Assembly: GCA_002421915.1 (NCBI GenBank)
Contig: DISA01000044.1
Span: forward strand, 23,411 to 36,483
Reading direction: 5' to 3'
Length of the DNA stretch: 13,073 nucleotides
From: Gallionellaceae bacterium UBA6222
GTDB taxonomy: Bacteria; Pseudomonadota; Gammaproteobacteria; Burkholderiales; Gallionellaceae
The notes under the pieces were generated by a model, which did no database searches, had not been told where the DNA came from, and saw nothing but the letters and a program-made list of their open reading frames with translations. A program made the position numbers and the translations under genes. This document shows positions 1 to 6,647 of this stretch, one piece after another. Position 1 is the first letter of the stretch. Every line of letters begins with the position of its first letter.

Positions 1-1458
1 CCGGGCGTGGGCAAGACCACCATCGCGCGCATCTTTGCCAAATCCCTGAATTGCGAAACCGGCATCACCCCCACGCCGTGCGGCGTATGCGGTGCCTGCA
101 CCGAGATTGACAGCGGACGTTTCGTCGATTTGATCGAGCTGGATGCCGCCTCGAATACACAAGTGGACAATATGCGCGAATTGCTGGATGGCGCGCTGTA
201 TGCGCCGACCAGCGGGCGTTTCAAGGTGTATATCATCGACGAAGTGCACATGCTGTCGAAGAGTGCCTTCAACGCGATGTTGAAGACGCTGGAAGAGCCG
301 CCGGCGCATGTGAAGTTTATCCTCGCCACCACCGACCCGCAGAAGATTCCCGTCACGGTGCTGTCACGCTGCCTGCAATTTAACCTGAAGCAACTGCCAC
401 CGGCACTTATCAATACCCATTTGCAATATGTGCTGGAGCAGGAAAATATCCCGTTCGAATTGGGCGCATTGGGTCTGGTGGCACGTGCCGCACAGGGCAG
501 TATGCGCGATGCCTTGAGCCTGATGGATCAGGCGATCGCCTATTCCTCCGGCAAGGTGGATGAGGTATTGGTACGCACCATGCTGGGTGCGATCGATCAG
601 GGTTACTTGTTCGATCTGCTGCAAAGGTTGCGCACCGGTGATGGTGCGGGTCTGCTGCAGATTGCCGACGACATGGCGCTGCGCACCATCGCGTTCGAGT
701 CCGCTTTACAGGAGCTGGCAACCTTGCTGCATCGCATCGCACTGGCACAGACTGTGCCGCAGGCGATTGCGGAGGATGAGCCGGAACGTGCGCGTCTGCT
801 GGAGCTGGCGCAACAATTCACGCCGGAAGAGATTCAGCTCAACTATCAGATCGCGATTCACGGCCGTAACGAGATCGAACTGGCGCCGGATGAATACGCC
901 GGATTCACCATGACACTGTTGCGCATGCTGGCTTTTGCCCCGCAAGGAGCCGCAACGGGTGTTGGGCAAGCGGTGCCGCGAACTGTGTCGGCGCCGGTGG
1001 CTGCCACGCAACAGAGGGTTGCCGAGCCTGTGCCAGTGAAGCAGATATCCGGGTCGCCAAACACTCCGGCCAGCGCCAATCTGGATTGGAATGCCTTGTT
1101 GTCCCAGTTGAATGTGCAGGGCATGGCACTGCAGCTGGCAAAAAATAGCGTGCTGGCAAGTTTTAACGATGGACGTCTGGTGCTGAAACTGTCTCCACAG
1201 CACAAGCAGCTGCAAAGCAACAAGATGGCGCTGGAAAAATTGCAGGCAGGGCTGGCAGAATATTTTGCGCGACCGGTCAAACTGGTTGTGGAGCTGGGTG
1301 TGACAGTGGATGTCGCAACCCCGGCAGCGGTCGAGCAGCACGAACAAAAAACCCGGCAACAGCAGGCGGAAGCAGCCATCAAGCAGGATGCTTTTGTGCG
1401 CGAGGCGCAAGCGCAGCTGGGTGCGCAACTGATTGAGGGTTCGATCAGGCCAATTTAA
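1..1458 (+). CDS. dnaX: DNA polymerase III subunit tau/gamma (5' truncated)
   Basis: This is the AAA+ clamp-loader subunit that opens and loads the sliding clamp and, as tau, links polymerase cores to the helicase. The reading frame is open from base 1, which already lies inside the Walker A motif (PGVGKTT, codons 1-7). By comparison with E. coli DnaX about 46 N-terminal residues lie upstream of the window. The GTG at base 7 is therefore not the start. Visible motifs are four zinc-binding Cys (codons 18, 27, 30, 33), Walker B DEVH (codons 80-83), the sensor/arginine segment LSRC (codons 121-124) and the family-typical C-terminal end SIRPI. After the three clamp-loader domains comes a short Ala/Pro/Val-rich linker (about codons 315-360) and a tau-specific C-terminal domain, so the protein (about 530 aa) is shorter than E. 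coli tau (643 aa). It is first in the conserved dnaX-ebfC-recR cluster. A possible -1 slip site at 1140-1146 is listed under findings. Confidence 0.97.
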   Translation, partial: PGVGKTTIARIFAKSLNCETGITPTPCGVCGACTEIDSGRFVDLIELDAASNTQVDNMRELLDGALYAPTSGRFKVYIIDEVHMLSKSAFNAMLKTLEEPPAHVKFILATTDPQKIPVTVLSRCLQFNLKQLPPALINTHLQYVLEQENIPFELGALGLVARAAQGSMRDALSLMDQAIAYSSGKVDEVLVRTMLGAIDQGYLFDLLQRLRTGDGAGLLQIADDMALRTIAFESALQELATLLHRIALAQTVPQAIAEDEPERARLLELAQQFTPEEIQLNYQIAIHGRNEIELAPDEYAGFTMTLLRMLAFAPQGAATGVGQAVPRTVSAPVAATQQRVAEPVPVKQISGSPNTPASANLDWNALLSQLNVQGMALQLAKNSVLASFNDGRLVLKLSPQHKQLQSNKMALEKLQAGLAEYFARPVKLVVELGVTVDVATPAAVEQHEQKTRQQQAEAAIKQDAFVREAQAQLGAQLIEGSIRPI

Positions 1459-1460
1459 GC

Positions 1461-1465
1461 GGAGG
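1461..1465 (+). promoter_or_regulatory. Shine-Dalgarno of ebfC
   Basis: GGAGG lies 8 bases before the ATG at 1474. It immediately follows the dnaX stop and decides the ebfC start: the in-frame GTG at 1468 would sit almost on top of this site. Confidence 0.7.
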
Positions 1466-1473
1466 AAGTGGAA

Positions 1474-1791
1474 ATGATGAAAGGCGGATTGGCCGGGCTG
1501 ATGAAGCAGGCACAACAGATGCAGACAAATATGAAGAAGGCACAGGACGAACTGGCCACAGTGGAAGTGGAAGGTCAGTCCGGCGGCGGTATGGTCAAGG
1601 TGACGATGACCTGCGCGCATGAGGTGCGCCGCGTACATCTGGACCCCGGGGTGCTGGACGACAGGGAGATGCTGGAAGATCTGATTGTTGCGGCATTCAG
1701 TGATGCAGGGAAAAAGGTTGCCGAGACAACGCAGCAGCGGATGAGCGGCTTCACTGCCAAATTGCCGCCCGGCATGAGCCTGCCCTTCTGA
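1474..1791 (+). CDS. ebfC: YbaB/EbfC family nucleoid-associated protein
   Basis: This is a small dimeric DNA-binding protein of the YbaB/EbfC family, known to bind DNA and associate with the nucleoid. Its exact role in this clade is unknown. At 105 aa it matches the usual family length. The N-terminus MMKGGLAGLMKQAQQMQ and following helix (residues 1-32) form the amphipathic dimerisation helix. A Gly-rich turn (GQSGGGMVKV, 35-44) leads into the beta sheet, and the C-terminal helix carries the DREMLEDL segment (63-70). The ATG at 1474 is preferred because of the GGAGG at 1461-1465 and because family members begin at this point. The gene sits 15 bases after dnaX and its TGA directly abuts the recR ATG, so the three genes are very likely co-transcribed and translationally coupled. 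Confidence 0.95.
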   Translation: MMKGGLAGLMKQAQQMQTNMKKAQDELATVEVEGQSGGGMVKVTMTCAHEVRRVHLDPGVLDDREMLEDLIVAAFSDAGKKVAETTQQRMSGFTAKLPPGMSLPF

Positions 1792-2391
1792 ATGAACACA
1801 CCTTCCAGTCTGGAAGATCTCATTGGCGCCCTGCGCTGCCTGCCCGGGGTGGGGCCAAAATCCGCACAGCGCATGGCCTATCACCTGCTGCAATGTGATC
1901 GCCATGGGGCGCAGCATCTGGCGCACGCGCTCAATCACGCGGTCGACAGCGTCAAACACTGTTCCAGATGCAATAACTTTTCCGAGAACGATATTTGTGC
2001 CCTGTGTGCCTCTCCGCGGCGTGAGGCAGGTTTGCTGTGCGTGGTGGAGATGCCGGCCGACCTGCTGATGATGGAGCAGGCGCAATGCTTTCGCGGCATG
2101 TACTTTGTCCTGATGGGCAGGCTGTCGCCGCTGGATGGGATCGGTGCGCGGGAACTCCCGCTGGAAAGATTGGTCAAGCGCGCGCTTGAATTGCAGTGTG
2201 AGGTCATTCTGGCGACCAACTTTACGGTAGAAGGCGAGGCCACCGCGCATTATCTGGCGGCCTTGTTGCGTGCGCAGGGCATCAAAGTGTCGCGTATTGC
2301 GCGCGGCTTGCCGGTCGGTGGTGAACTGGAGCATGTGGATAGCGGAACCTTGGCGCAGGCTGTGCTGGAAAGACGGGTGGTAATCGAATGA
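1792..2391 (+). CDS. recR: Recombination mediator protein RecR
   Basis: RecR works with RecO (and RecF) to load RecA onto SSB-coated single-stranded gaps during recombinational repair. The 199 aa length is standard. Domains in order are a helix-hairpin-helix (about 8-30, LRCLPGVGPKSAQRMAYHL), a four-Cys zinc finger (C57, C60, C69, C72), a Toprim domain (about 80-175, with the ATNFTVEGEAT segment at 141-151) and a C-terminal Walker-B-like segment (RGLPVGGELEHVD, 171-183). The ATG begins on the base after the ebfC TGA with no Shine-Dalgarno of its own, which fits coupled translation from ebfC. The last bases overlap the start of the following pseudouridine synthase in an ATGA arrangement. Confidence 0.97.
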   Translation: MNTPSSLEDLIGALRCLPGVGPKSAQRMAYHLLQCDRHGAQHLAHALNHAVDSVKHCSRCNNFSENDICALCASPRREAGLLCVVEMPADLLMMEQAQCFRGMYFVLMGRLSPLDGIGARELPLERLVKRALELQCEVILATNFTVEGEATAHYLAALLRAQGIKVSRIARGLPVGGELEHVDSGTLAQAVLERRVVIE

Positions 2392-3233
2392 TTGAAGGTT
2401 CTGCAACGAAACAGGCGGGTGAGCGGCTGCAAAAGATATTGGCCCAGGCCGGCCTGGGCTCGCGCCGCGAAATGGAAGCCTGGATAGCCGAGGGGCGGGT
2501 GAGCGTGAACGGCACGGTTGCGGCACTGGGCACGCGCGTTTCTGACGGGGATAAGGTGCAGGTAGATGGCCGCATCGTGCGCCTATCCCTGCAGGCTGAA
2601 CCCAAATTGCCGCGCGTGTTGCTGTACCACAAGCATGAAGGAGAGATCGTCAGCCGCGATGATCCGGGCAGGCGTGCCAGTGTGTTTGATAACCTGCCTA
2701 AACTGCACGGGCAAAAATGGATTGCCATCGGGCGCTTGGATTTTAATACCAGCGGCTTGCTTATTTTCACCACCTCCGGCGAACTGGCCAATCGCCTGAT
2801 GCATCCTCGTTTCGAGGTGGAGCGCGAATACGCGGTGCGGGTGCAGGGCGAAATATCGCCGGAGCAGATCAAGCAGATGACCGGTGACGGCATCGAACTG
2901 GAAGATGGGGTGGTTAAATTCGACCAGTTGAGCGATGAAGGCGGGGAAGGCTTCAACCACTGGTATCGGCTGGTCATTCGGGAAGGGCGCAATCGCGAGG
3001 TGCGCCGCACTTTCGAAGCGCTGGGTCTGCCGGTAAGCCGGTTGATGCGGGTGCGTTTTGGTATCGTCAATCTGCCACCACGCATCAAGCGCGGTATGAT
3101 GACCGAGCTCGATGATGGCGAGATACGAAAGGTGCTGGAGTGGGTTGGATTGCCGGCGGGGGAAGCGCGCCAGATTGTCGATGCAGACAAGCACCGCAAT
3201 AAGCTAAAACGTGTCCCGCCAAGAAAAAATTGA
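2388..3233 (+). CDS. rluB: 23S rRNA pseudouridine synthase, RluB/RsuA family
   Basis: The enzyme converts a uridine of 23S rRNA to pseudouridine; in E. coli RluB modifies U2605 in the peptidyl-transferase region. An N-terminal S4 RNA-binding domain (about 11-62, containing RLQKILAQAGLGSRR) is followed by the RsuA-type catalytic domain (about 75-255) with the catalytic aspartate D118 in GRLDFNTSGLLIF and the conserved EGRNREVRRTFEALG segment (199-213). The 281 aa length suits RluB. The assignment to RluB rather than RluE or RsuA rests on this length and overall resemblance, so the exact target base is inferred. The ATG at 2388 overlaps the recR TGA (ATGA), implying coupled translation. RluB genes more often sit beside scpAB, so the position after recR is less usual. 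The C-terminal tail is short and basic (KLKRVPPRKN). Confidence 0.9.
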   Translation: MIEGSATKQAGERLQKILAQAGLGSRREMEAWIAEGRVSVNGTVAALGTRVSDGDKVQVDGRIVRLSLQAEPKLPRVLLYHKHEGEIVSRDDPGRRASVFDNLPKLHGQKWIAIGRLDFNTSGLLIFTTSGELANRLMHPRFEVEREYAVRVQGEISPEQIKQMTGDGIELEDGVVKFDQLSDEGGEGFNHWYRLVIREGRNREVRRTFEALGLPVSRLMRVRFGIVNLPPRIKRGMMTELDDGEIRKVLEWVGLPAGEARQIVDADKHRNKLKRVPPRKN

Positions 3234-3329
3234 GCTGGCGGTCGTGAATGACTGTCGTTAGAATTCGGCAGTTTATTTTTATCGGGTGAGCGCTATCCGC
3301 AACCAAAAAGCATACAACTGATCAAATAC
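3234..3329 (+). promoter_or_regulatory. Intergenic region with possible promoter for the cyclase operon
   Basis: This is the only sizeable gap between recR-rluB and the signalling genes. It holds a -10-like TAGAAT at 3259-3264 and an AT-rich stretch (3272-3281). No convincing -35 hexamer sits 16-18 bases upstream of TAGAAT, so promoter strength or activator dependence cannot be judged. A 6-base inverted repeat (3216-3221 with 3236-3241) has a 14-base loop and no T-run, so it is not a credible terminator. There is no clear Shine-Dalgarno before the ATG at 3330. Confidence 0.35.
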
Positions 3330-4547
3330 ATGGAACAAAGAGGCAACAAAACCATCATTTGTGCGGTCTTCTTTTTGGATATTGTTGAATATTCAAAAAA
3401 GTCGGTTACGGGTCAAATTTCCCTGAAAGAGCGCTTCAATGCCTTTCTGTCGATTGCTATCCGTGATGTGCCGATCGCGGACCGTATCATTCTGGATACC
3501 GGAGACGGCGCTGCAATCAGTTTCCTCGGGGATATTGAAGACGCGTTGCAGGCGGCGTTGAGTATGCGCAGTAGCCTGTTGGGTGAGGGGGTCCGTATGG
3601 ATCCGCCCTTGCTGGTGCGGATGGGTATCAATCTGGGGCCGGTGCGGCTGGTCAAGGATATCAATGGCTCACCAAATATTGTTGGCGACGGCATTAATGT
3701 GGCGCAGCGCGTGATGGGTTTTGCCGATCCCGGCCAGATACTGGTCTCGCGCTCCTACTTTGACGCGGTCTCCCGACTGTCGCACGAATACGCGGGCATG
3801 TTCCACTATCAGGGGGCTCGCACTGACAAACATGTGCGCGAGCACGAGGTGTATGCCATCGGCTACCCGGGTGACCTTACGTCCACCCGTCGCAGTGTGG
3901 TGCTCGGGGATGAGATCGAACATTCGGCCGGCGTTCACCGCATCCTGGTTCAGGCGAAGCGTCACTGGAATAACCTTTCTCATGAGGTCGCCAACACTGA
4001 ACGCCACGCCGTGGCACTTTTTGCCAGGGCCAGCCGGGTACAGCGAGTGTCCTTCATTGCAGTGGCGGGATTTTTGCTGGGCGGGGTGTGGATGGTTGTC
4101 TCCCAACTCTCGGATCAGCCGGGTGATGAACAGGAGTTGGCGGTTGCCCAATCCAGAACGACCGACATGACACCGGCATCGGCCGCTCCCCCGACTGCAC
4201 TGAATAATGTAATTCAGCCCCCGGAAAAAAAGATTCAATCGACTGCGCCGGTTAAAAAGGCGGTACCGCCGGCGGAAAAAAAGATTCAAGGGGTAAAGGA
4301 GAGCGCGCGTATCCGTACACTGGAAGAGACTACCGGGGGGCCGGCTGTTGTCAGTCTGTCCATACAGCCATGGGGCGAGGTGTATCTTGACGGGAAGAGG
4401 CAAGGGGTGAGCCCGCCCCTGCTTGAAATGCAGGTGGTACCCGGAAGGCATACCCTGGAAATCAGGAATACGACTTTCCCGGTGTACAAGGAAGTCATTG
4501 TGGTGAAGGCGGGTACAAAAACAATAATCAGGCATAGCTTTCAATAA
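3330..4547 (+). CDS. Membrane-anchored class III nucleotide cyclase homologue with PEGA domain
   Basis: The 405 aa protein has an N-terminal class III adenylate/guanylate cyclase domain (about 8-180). Both metal-binding aspartates are present: D17 in FFLDIVEYS and D59 in TGDGAAISF. The transition-state pair N123/R127 (GINVAQR) and the base-contacting aspartate position D120 are also present. The lysine that usually reads adenine, four residues before D59, is replaced by Leu55, so substrate and activity are uncertain. One transmembrane helix (about 240-258) follows. A Pro/Lys/Ala-rich linker (260-335) then leads to a C-terminal PEGA domain (about 338-403, with YLDGKRQGVSPP and PGRHTLEI). The inferred topology is cytoplasmic cyclase and periplasmic PEGA, so the PEGA part may sense or bind the wall or a partner. 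The ATG at 3330 lacks a Shine-Dalgarno; it is chosen because the domain starts a few residues later. It is the first gene of a likely four-gene unit, 30 bases before the lipoprotein gene. Confidence 0.88.
   Translation: MEQRGNKTIICAVFFLDIVEYSKKSVTGQISLKERFNAFLSIAIRDVPIADRIILDTGDGAAISFLGDIEDALQAALSMRSSLLGEGVRMDPPLLVRMGINLGPVRLVKDINGSPNIVGDGINVAQRVMGFADPGQILVSRSYFDAVSRLSHEYAGMFHYQGARTDKHVREHEVYAIGYPGDLTSTRRSVVLGDEIEHSAGVHRILVQAKRHWNNLSHEVANTERHAVALFARASRVQRVSFIAVAGFLLGGVWMVVSQLSDQPGDEQELAVAQSRTTDMTPASAAPPTALNNVIQPPEKKIQSTAPVKKAVPPAEKKIQGVKESARIRTLEETTGGPAVVSLSIQPWGEVYLDGKRQGVSPPLLEMQVVPGRHTLEIRNTTFPVYKEVIVVKAGTKTIIRHSFQ
4222..4289 (+). repeat. 17-base direct repeat in the cyclase linker
   Basis: A perfect 17-base repeat, CGGAAAAAAAGATTCAA, occurs at 4222-4238 and 4273-4289. 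The 51-base offset keeps the frame. Each copy encodes a PPxEKKIQ-like stretch in the periplasmic linker and contains a run of seven A. Only the first five codons of each 17-codon unit are alike, so this is a decayed or short internal duplication. Confidence 0.8.
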
Positions 4548-4565
4548 GCAAATAGCCGGATAACT

Positions 4566-4570
4566 AGGAG
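4566..4570 (+). promoter_or_regulatory. Shine-Dalgarno of the lipoprotein gene
   Basis: AGGAG sits 7 bases before the ATG at 4578. It is the clearest ribosome binding site in this four-gene cluster and suggests this gene is translated better than its neighbours, whose starts have weak or no site. Confidence 0.7.
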
Positions 4571-4577
4571 AGTAAGA

Positions 4578-4985
4578 ATGTTACGTTGGTTGATGACGGG
4601 CATGGCCTCGCTGTTGTTGATGGGATGCGGCACTTTGGTTGATACCTGCGACGACGGGCGCGGCGGTATCCGCCTGTTCGGCAAGAGTGAATCCCGTTTC
4701 CAGATGGAAAAAGGGATCAGGTATTATGAAGAGGGGAATTACATCAGTTCGATGAATGCGCTACAGAAGGTTGCAGAGACACCATCGTCGCCCCAGAACG
4801 ACAGACTGGTCTCCTACAAATATCTGGCCTTCATCCATTGTATTTCCGGCCGTGAAAATCTTTGCAAGGAATATTTTGGCAAGGTATTGGCAATCGACCC
4901 CGAATTTGAACTATCTCCTGCGGAAGCAGGGCATCCGTTGTGGGGTCCGGTATTCCGCAGCGTAAAAAACAGCAAGGCTAACTAG
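4578..4985 (+). CDS. TPR-like lipoprotein, resembling TssQ-type proteins
   Basis: This is a 135 aa secreted lipoprotein. The signal peptide (1-16) ends in a lipobox LLMGC with C17 as the acylated residue. The next residues (GTL, not Asp) fit outer-membrane sorting. The mature part has a helical pair of TPR type (about 41-110: RFQMEKGIRYYEEGNYISSM, then a helix ending in FGKVLAIDP) and a distinctive end LSPAEAGHPLWGPVFR (112-127). I associate that tail, from memory and without a search, with TssQ-family lipoproteins reported near type VI secretion loci. No other type VI gene is present here. Four further Cys (24, 88, 96 and the acylated one excluded gives 24, 88, 96) could matter in the periplasm. 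The gene lies 30 bases after the cyclase gene and 22 bases before the kinase gene, which suggests it connects the periplasmic PEGA domain or envelope state to the kinase. That role is inference. Confidence 0.8.
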   Translation: MLRWLMTGMASLLLMGCGTLVDTCDDGRGGIRLFGKSESRFQMEKGIRYYEEGNYISSMNALQKVAETPSSPQNDRLVSYKYLAFIHCISGRENLCKEYFGKVLAIDPEFELSPAEAGHPLWGPVFRSVKNSKAN

Positions 4986-5007
4986 TCAACTCATTCGGCG
5001 CTAAACA

Positions 5008-6201
5008 ATGATCAGCCAACTTGGGCGTTATGAGGTTATCGGAGAGCTTGGCCAAGGGGCAATGGGTGTCGTCTATAAGGCCAAGGATCCGCTTATTGAC
5101 CGCGAAGTGGCGATCAAAACCATCAATTTAAGCCTGGCGATGGATGAGCGGGAAGAATACGAAGCACGCTTCTACCAGGAGGCCAAGGCAGCCGGCCGCC
5201 TCAGCCATCCCAATATCGTCACCATCTACGACGTGGGGCGCAGTGAAGATATCGCGTATATCGCGATGGAATACCTGCAAGGGCAAGAGCTGCGTGACAT
5301 CCTCAACGAAACCCCGCTGCTGCCGACCAGTCAGGTGCTCGATATCATCGTTCAGATTGCACGGGGGCTGGCTTATGCGCACGAGCACGATATCGTGCAT
5401 CGGGATGTCAAACCCTCCAATGTGATGATCGTGCGTGACGGCCATACCAAGATCACCGATTTTGGTATCGCGCGGATGGCATCGGCTGCGGTGCGGACCC
5501 AAACCGGCATGGTGCTGGGATCGCCCAAGTACATGTCACCGGAGCAGGTGTTGGGCAAAGAGATTGACCGGCGTTCTGATATTTTTTCCCTGGGCGTGAT
5601 GTTGTACGAGATGCTGACCGGACAAGTGCCATTCATCGGCGAGAACATCAATGCCATCATGTACCAGACGCTCAATACCATTCCGGCTGCACCGAGCAGC
5701 GTCAACCCGGCGGTGCCGGAGATGCTCGACTACATCGTGGCCAAGGCGATGGCCAAGGATACGGATGAGCGTTATCAGAATGCGCGTGATCTGGCTGATG
5801 ATCTGAAAGCCTGTCGCGATGCGATACCGCGTGATGCAAGCGCAGCAAACAGCAAAGCCAGGCCGGATGCACAAAAAGCGGGGAAATTTATTGCGGACAA
5901 CCATGGCAGTGCAGGCGCAAAACCTGCGGTTGCCTTGGGGCTCTCCAACTCATTTGATTCGAATGAGGCGACCATGAGGCTGGCAGCGATGACCGCCAGC
6001 AAAGAAGATGTGGAGGAACTTTCAAAGACGTTGCGTATCGCCCGTCCCAACCTGGGGGAAGTCAATCGCGGCGCTCCCAAAAAGATTGCAGCCGCCAGGA
6101 ATTTGAGTAATGGGATTGAAGCGCAACCGATGGGCGGCTATCTGTTGCTGGTGGCCGTTGTCATCATCCTGATCGGCTTGTTCGCTGCCATCTTTTCCTG
6201 A
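5008..6201 (+). CDS. Tail-anchored Hanks-type serine/threonine protein kinase
   Basis: The 397 aa protein begins with a full eukaryotic-like kinase domain (about 8-272). All key elements are intact: Gly loop GQGAMGVVY (15-23), Lys37 in VAIK, alphaC Glu58, catalytic loop HRDVKPSN (131-138, D133, N138), DFG (151-153), activation-segment threonines T164 and T166 and the PE anchor (178-179). It should therefore be catalytically active. A flexible cytoplasmic segment (about 275-375) contains two similar motifs, ATMRLAA and KTLRIAR, with Thr322 and Thr341. A single hydrophobic helix (377-396) ends the protein, so it is tail-anchored with essentially no periplasmic domain. Unlike PknB or PrkC it lacks its own PASTA sensor. 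Input may come from the lipoprotein or cyclase encoded just upstream (inference). The start has only a weak ribosome site; the ATG at 5008 gives a standard kinase N-terminus. It is followed after 2 bases by the ygfX-like gene. Confidence 0.93.
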   Translation: MISQLGRYEVIGELGQGAMGVVYKAKDPLIDREVAIKTINLSLAMDEREEYEARFYQEAKAAGRLSHPNIVTIYDVGRSEDIAYIAMEYLQGQELRDILNETPLLPTSQVLDIIVQIARGLAYAHEHDIVHRDVKPSNVMIVRDGHTKITDFGIARMASAAVRTQTGMVLGSPKYMSPEQVLGKEIDRRSDIFSLGVMLYEMLTGQVPFIGENINAIMYQTLNTIPAAPSSVNPAVPEMLDYIVAKAMAKDTDERYQNARDLADDLKACRDAIPRDASAANSKARPDAQKAGKFIADNHGSAGAKPAVALGLSNSFDSNEATMRLAAMTASKEDVEELSKTLRIARPNLGEVNRGAPKKIAAARNLSNGIEAQPMGGYLLLVAVVIILIGLFAAIFS

Positions 6202-6203
6202 GA

Positions 6204-6647
6204 ATGGATGATACCCGGCCTGAATCCGGGCTGAGATACACCATCCGGCCATCGCGCATGCTGACCATTTTTCTGGTGTTGTCCGCAGTCTTGCTTGTGG
6301 CACTGATTTCCGGTTTGCCGCTTGCTGTTGGATGGCGCCTGGCAGGCATGGCCTGGGTTCTGCCAGTGCTGGGGTATGTCTTGCTGCGTGATGTTTGGCT
6401 ACAAACTTCACGGTCTTATGTGGCTTTCAATCTCGTAGCACTGCAACGTATCACTCTCATTCCGCGCAGAGGTGAACCCGTCACGGGAAGCATAGACAAG
6501 AGCAGTTTCGTGTCTCCATACCTCGCCCTGATTAACATTACGACCGATTCCGGCAAGCGACGGAGTCTGGTGATTACACCAGACAGCATGGGTGAGACCG
6601 ACTTTCGCCGTCTACGTGTCCAGCTCCGCTGGTCTGGTCAGGGGTGA
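6204..6647 (+). CDS. ygfX: YgfX/CptA-like inner membrane protein
   Basis: This is a 147 aa protein with two adjacent transmembrane helices (about 19-42 and 46-62) followed by a cytoplasmic domain of about 80 residues. The segment SSFVSPYLALI and the end PDSMGETDFRRLRVQLRW match the YgfX family; E. coli YgfX ends with a similar DSMDEAEWRDLRR. YgfX in E. coli is paired with SdhE (YgfY) and has been described as a toxin affecting cell shape and division. SdhE promotes flavinylation of succinate dehydrogenase. No sdhE is present here. The ATG is 2 bases after the kinase stop, so it is probably read as the last gene of that unit. Its 3' end overlaps the nadB 3' end by 10 bases on the opposite strand. 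Proximity of ygfX to nadB is also seen in Pseudomonas, which supports the call. Confidence 0.8.
   Translation: MDDTRPESGLRYTIRPSRMLTIFLVLSAVLLVALISGLPLAVGWRLAGMAWVLPVLGYVLLRDVWLQTSRSYVAFNLVALQRITLIPRRGEPVTGSIDKSSFVSPYLALINITTDSGKRRSLVITPDSMGETDFRRLRVQLRWSGQG

Noticed and set aside
1341..1351. Second A6 run in dnaX as a frameshift site
   Set aside because: In frame it reads CAA AAA ACC, which does not form a slippery heptamer.
706..2526. 606-codon open frame on the minus strand under dnaX, ebfC and recR
   Set aside because: It lies antisense to three well-recognised genes, is rich in His, Gln, Arg and Cys as expected of a codon shadow, and has no recognisable domain.
3216..3241. Inverted repeat after rluB as a terminator
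   Set aside because: Six-base stem, 14-base loop, and no T-run downstream.
3669..4544. 291-codon minus-strand frame under the cyclase gene
   Set aside because: It is a shadow of the cyclase reading frame with no domain and His/Arg-rich composition.
6620..6632. Inverted repeat CCAGC-TCC-GCTGG as a terminator between ygfX and nadB
   Set aside because: The stem is five bases, lies within ygfX coding sequence, and no T-run follows on either strand.
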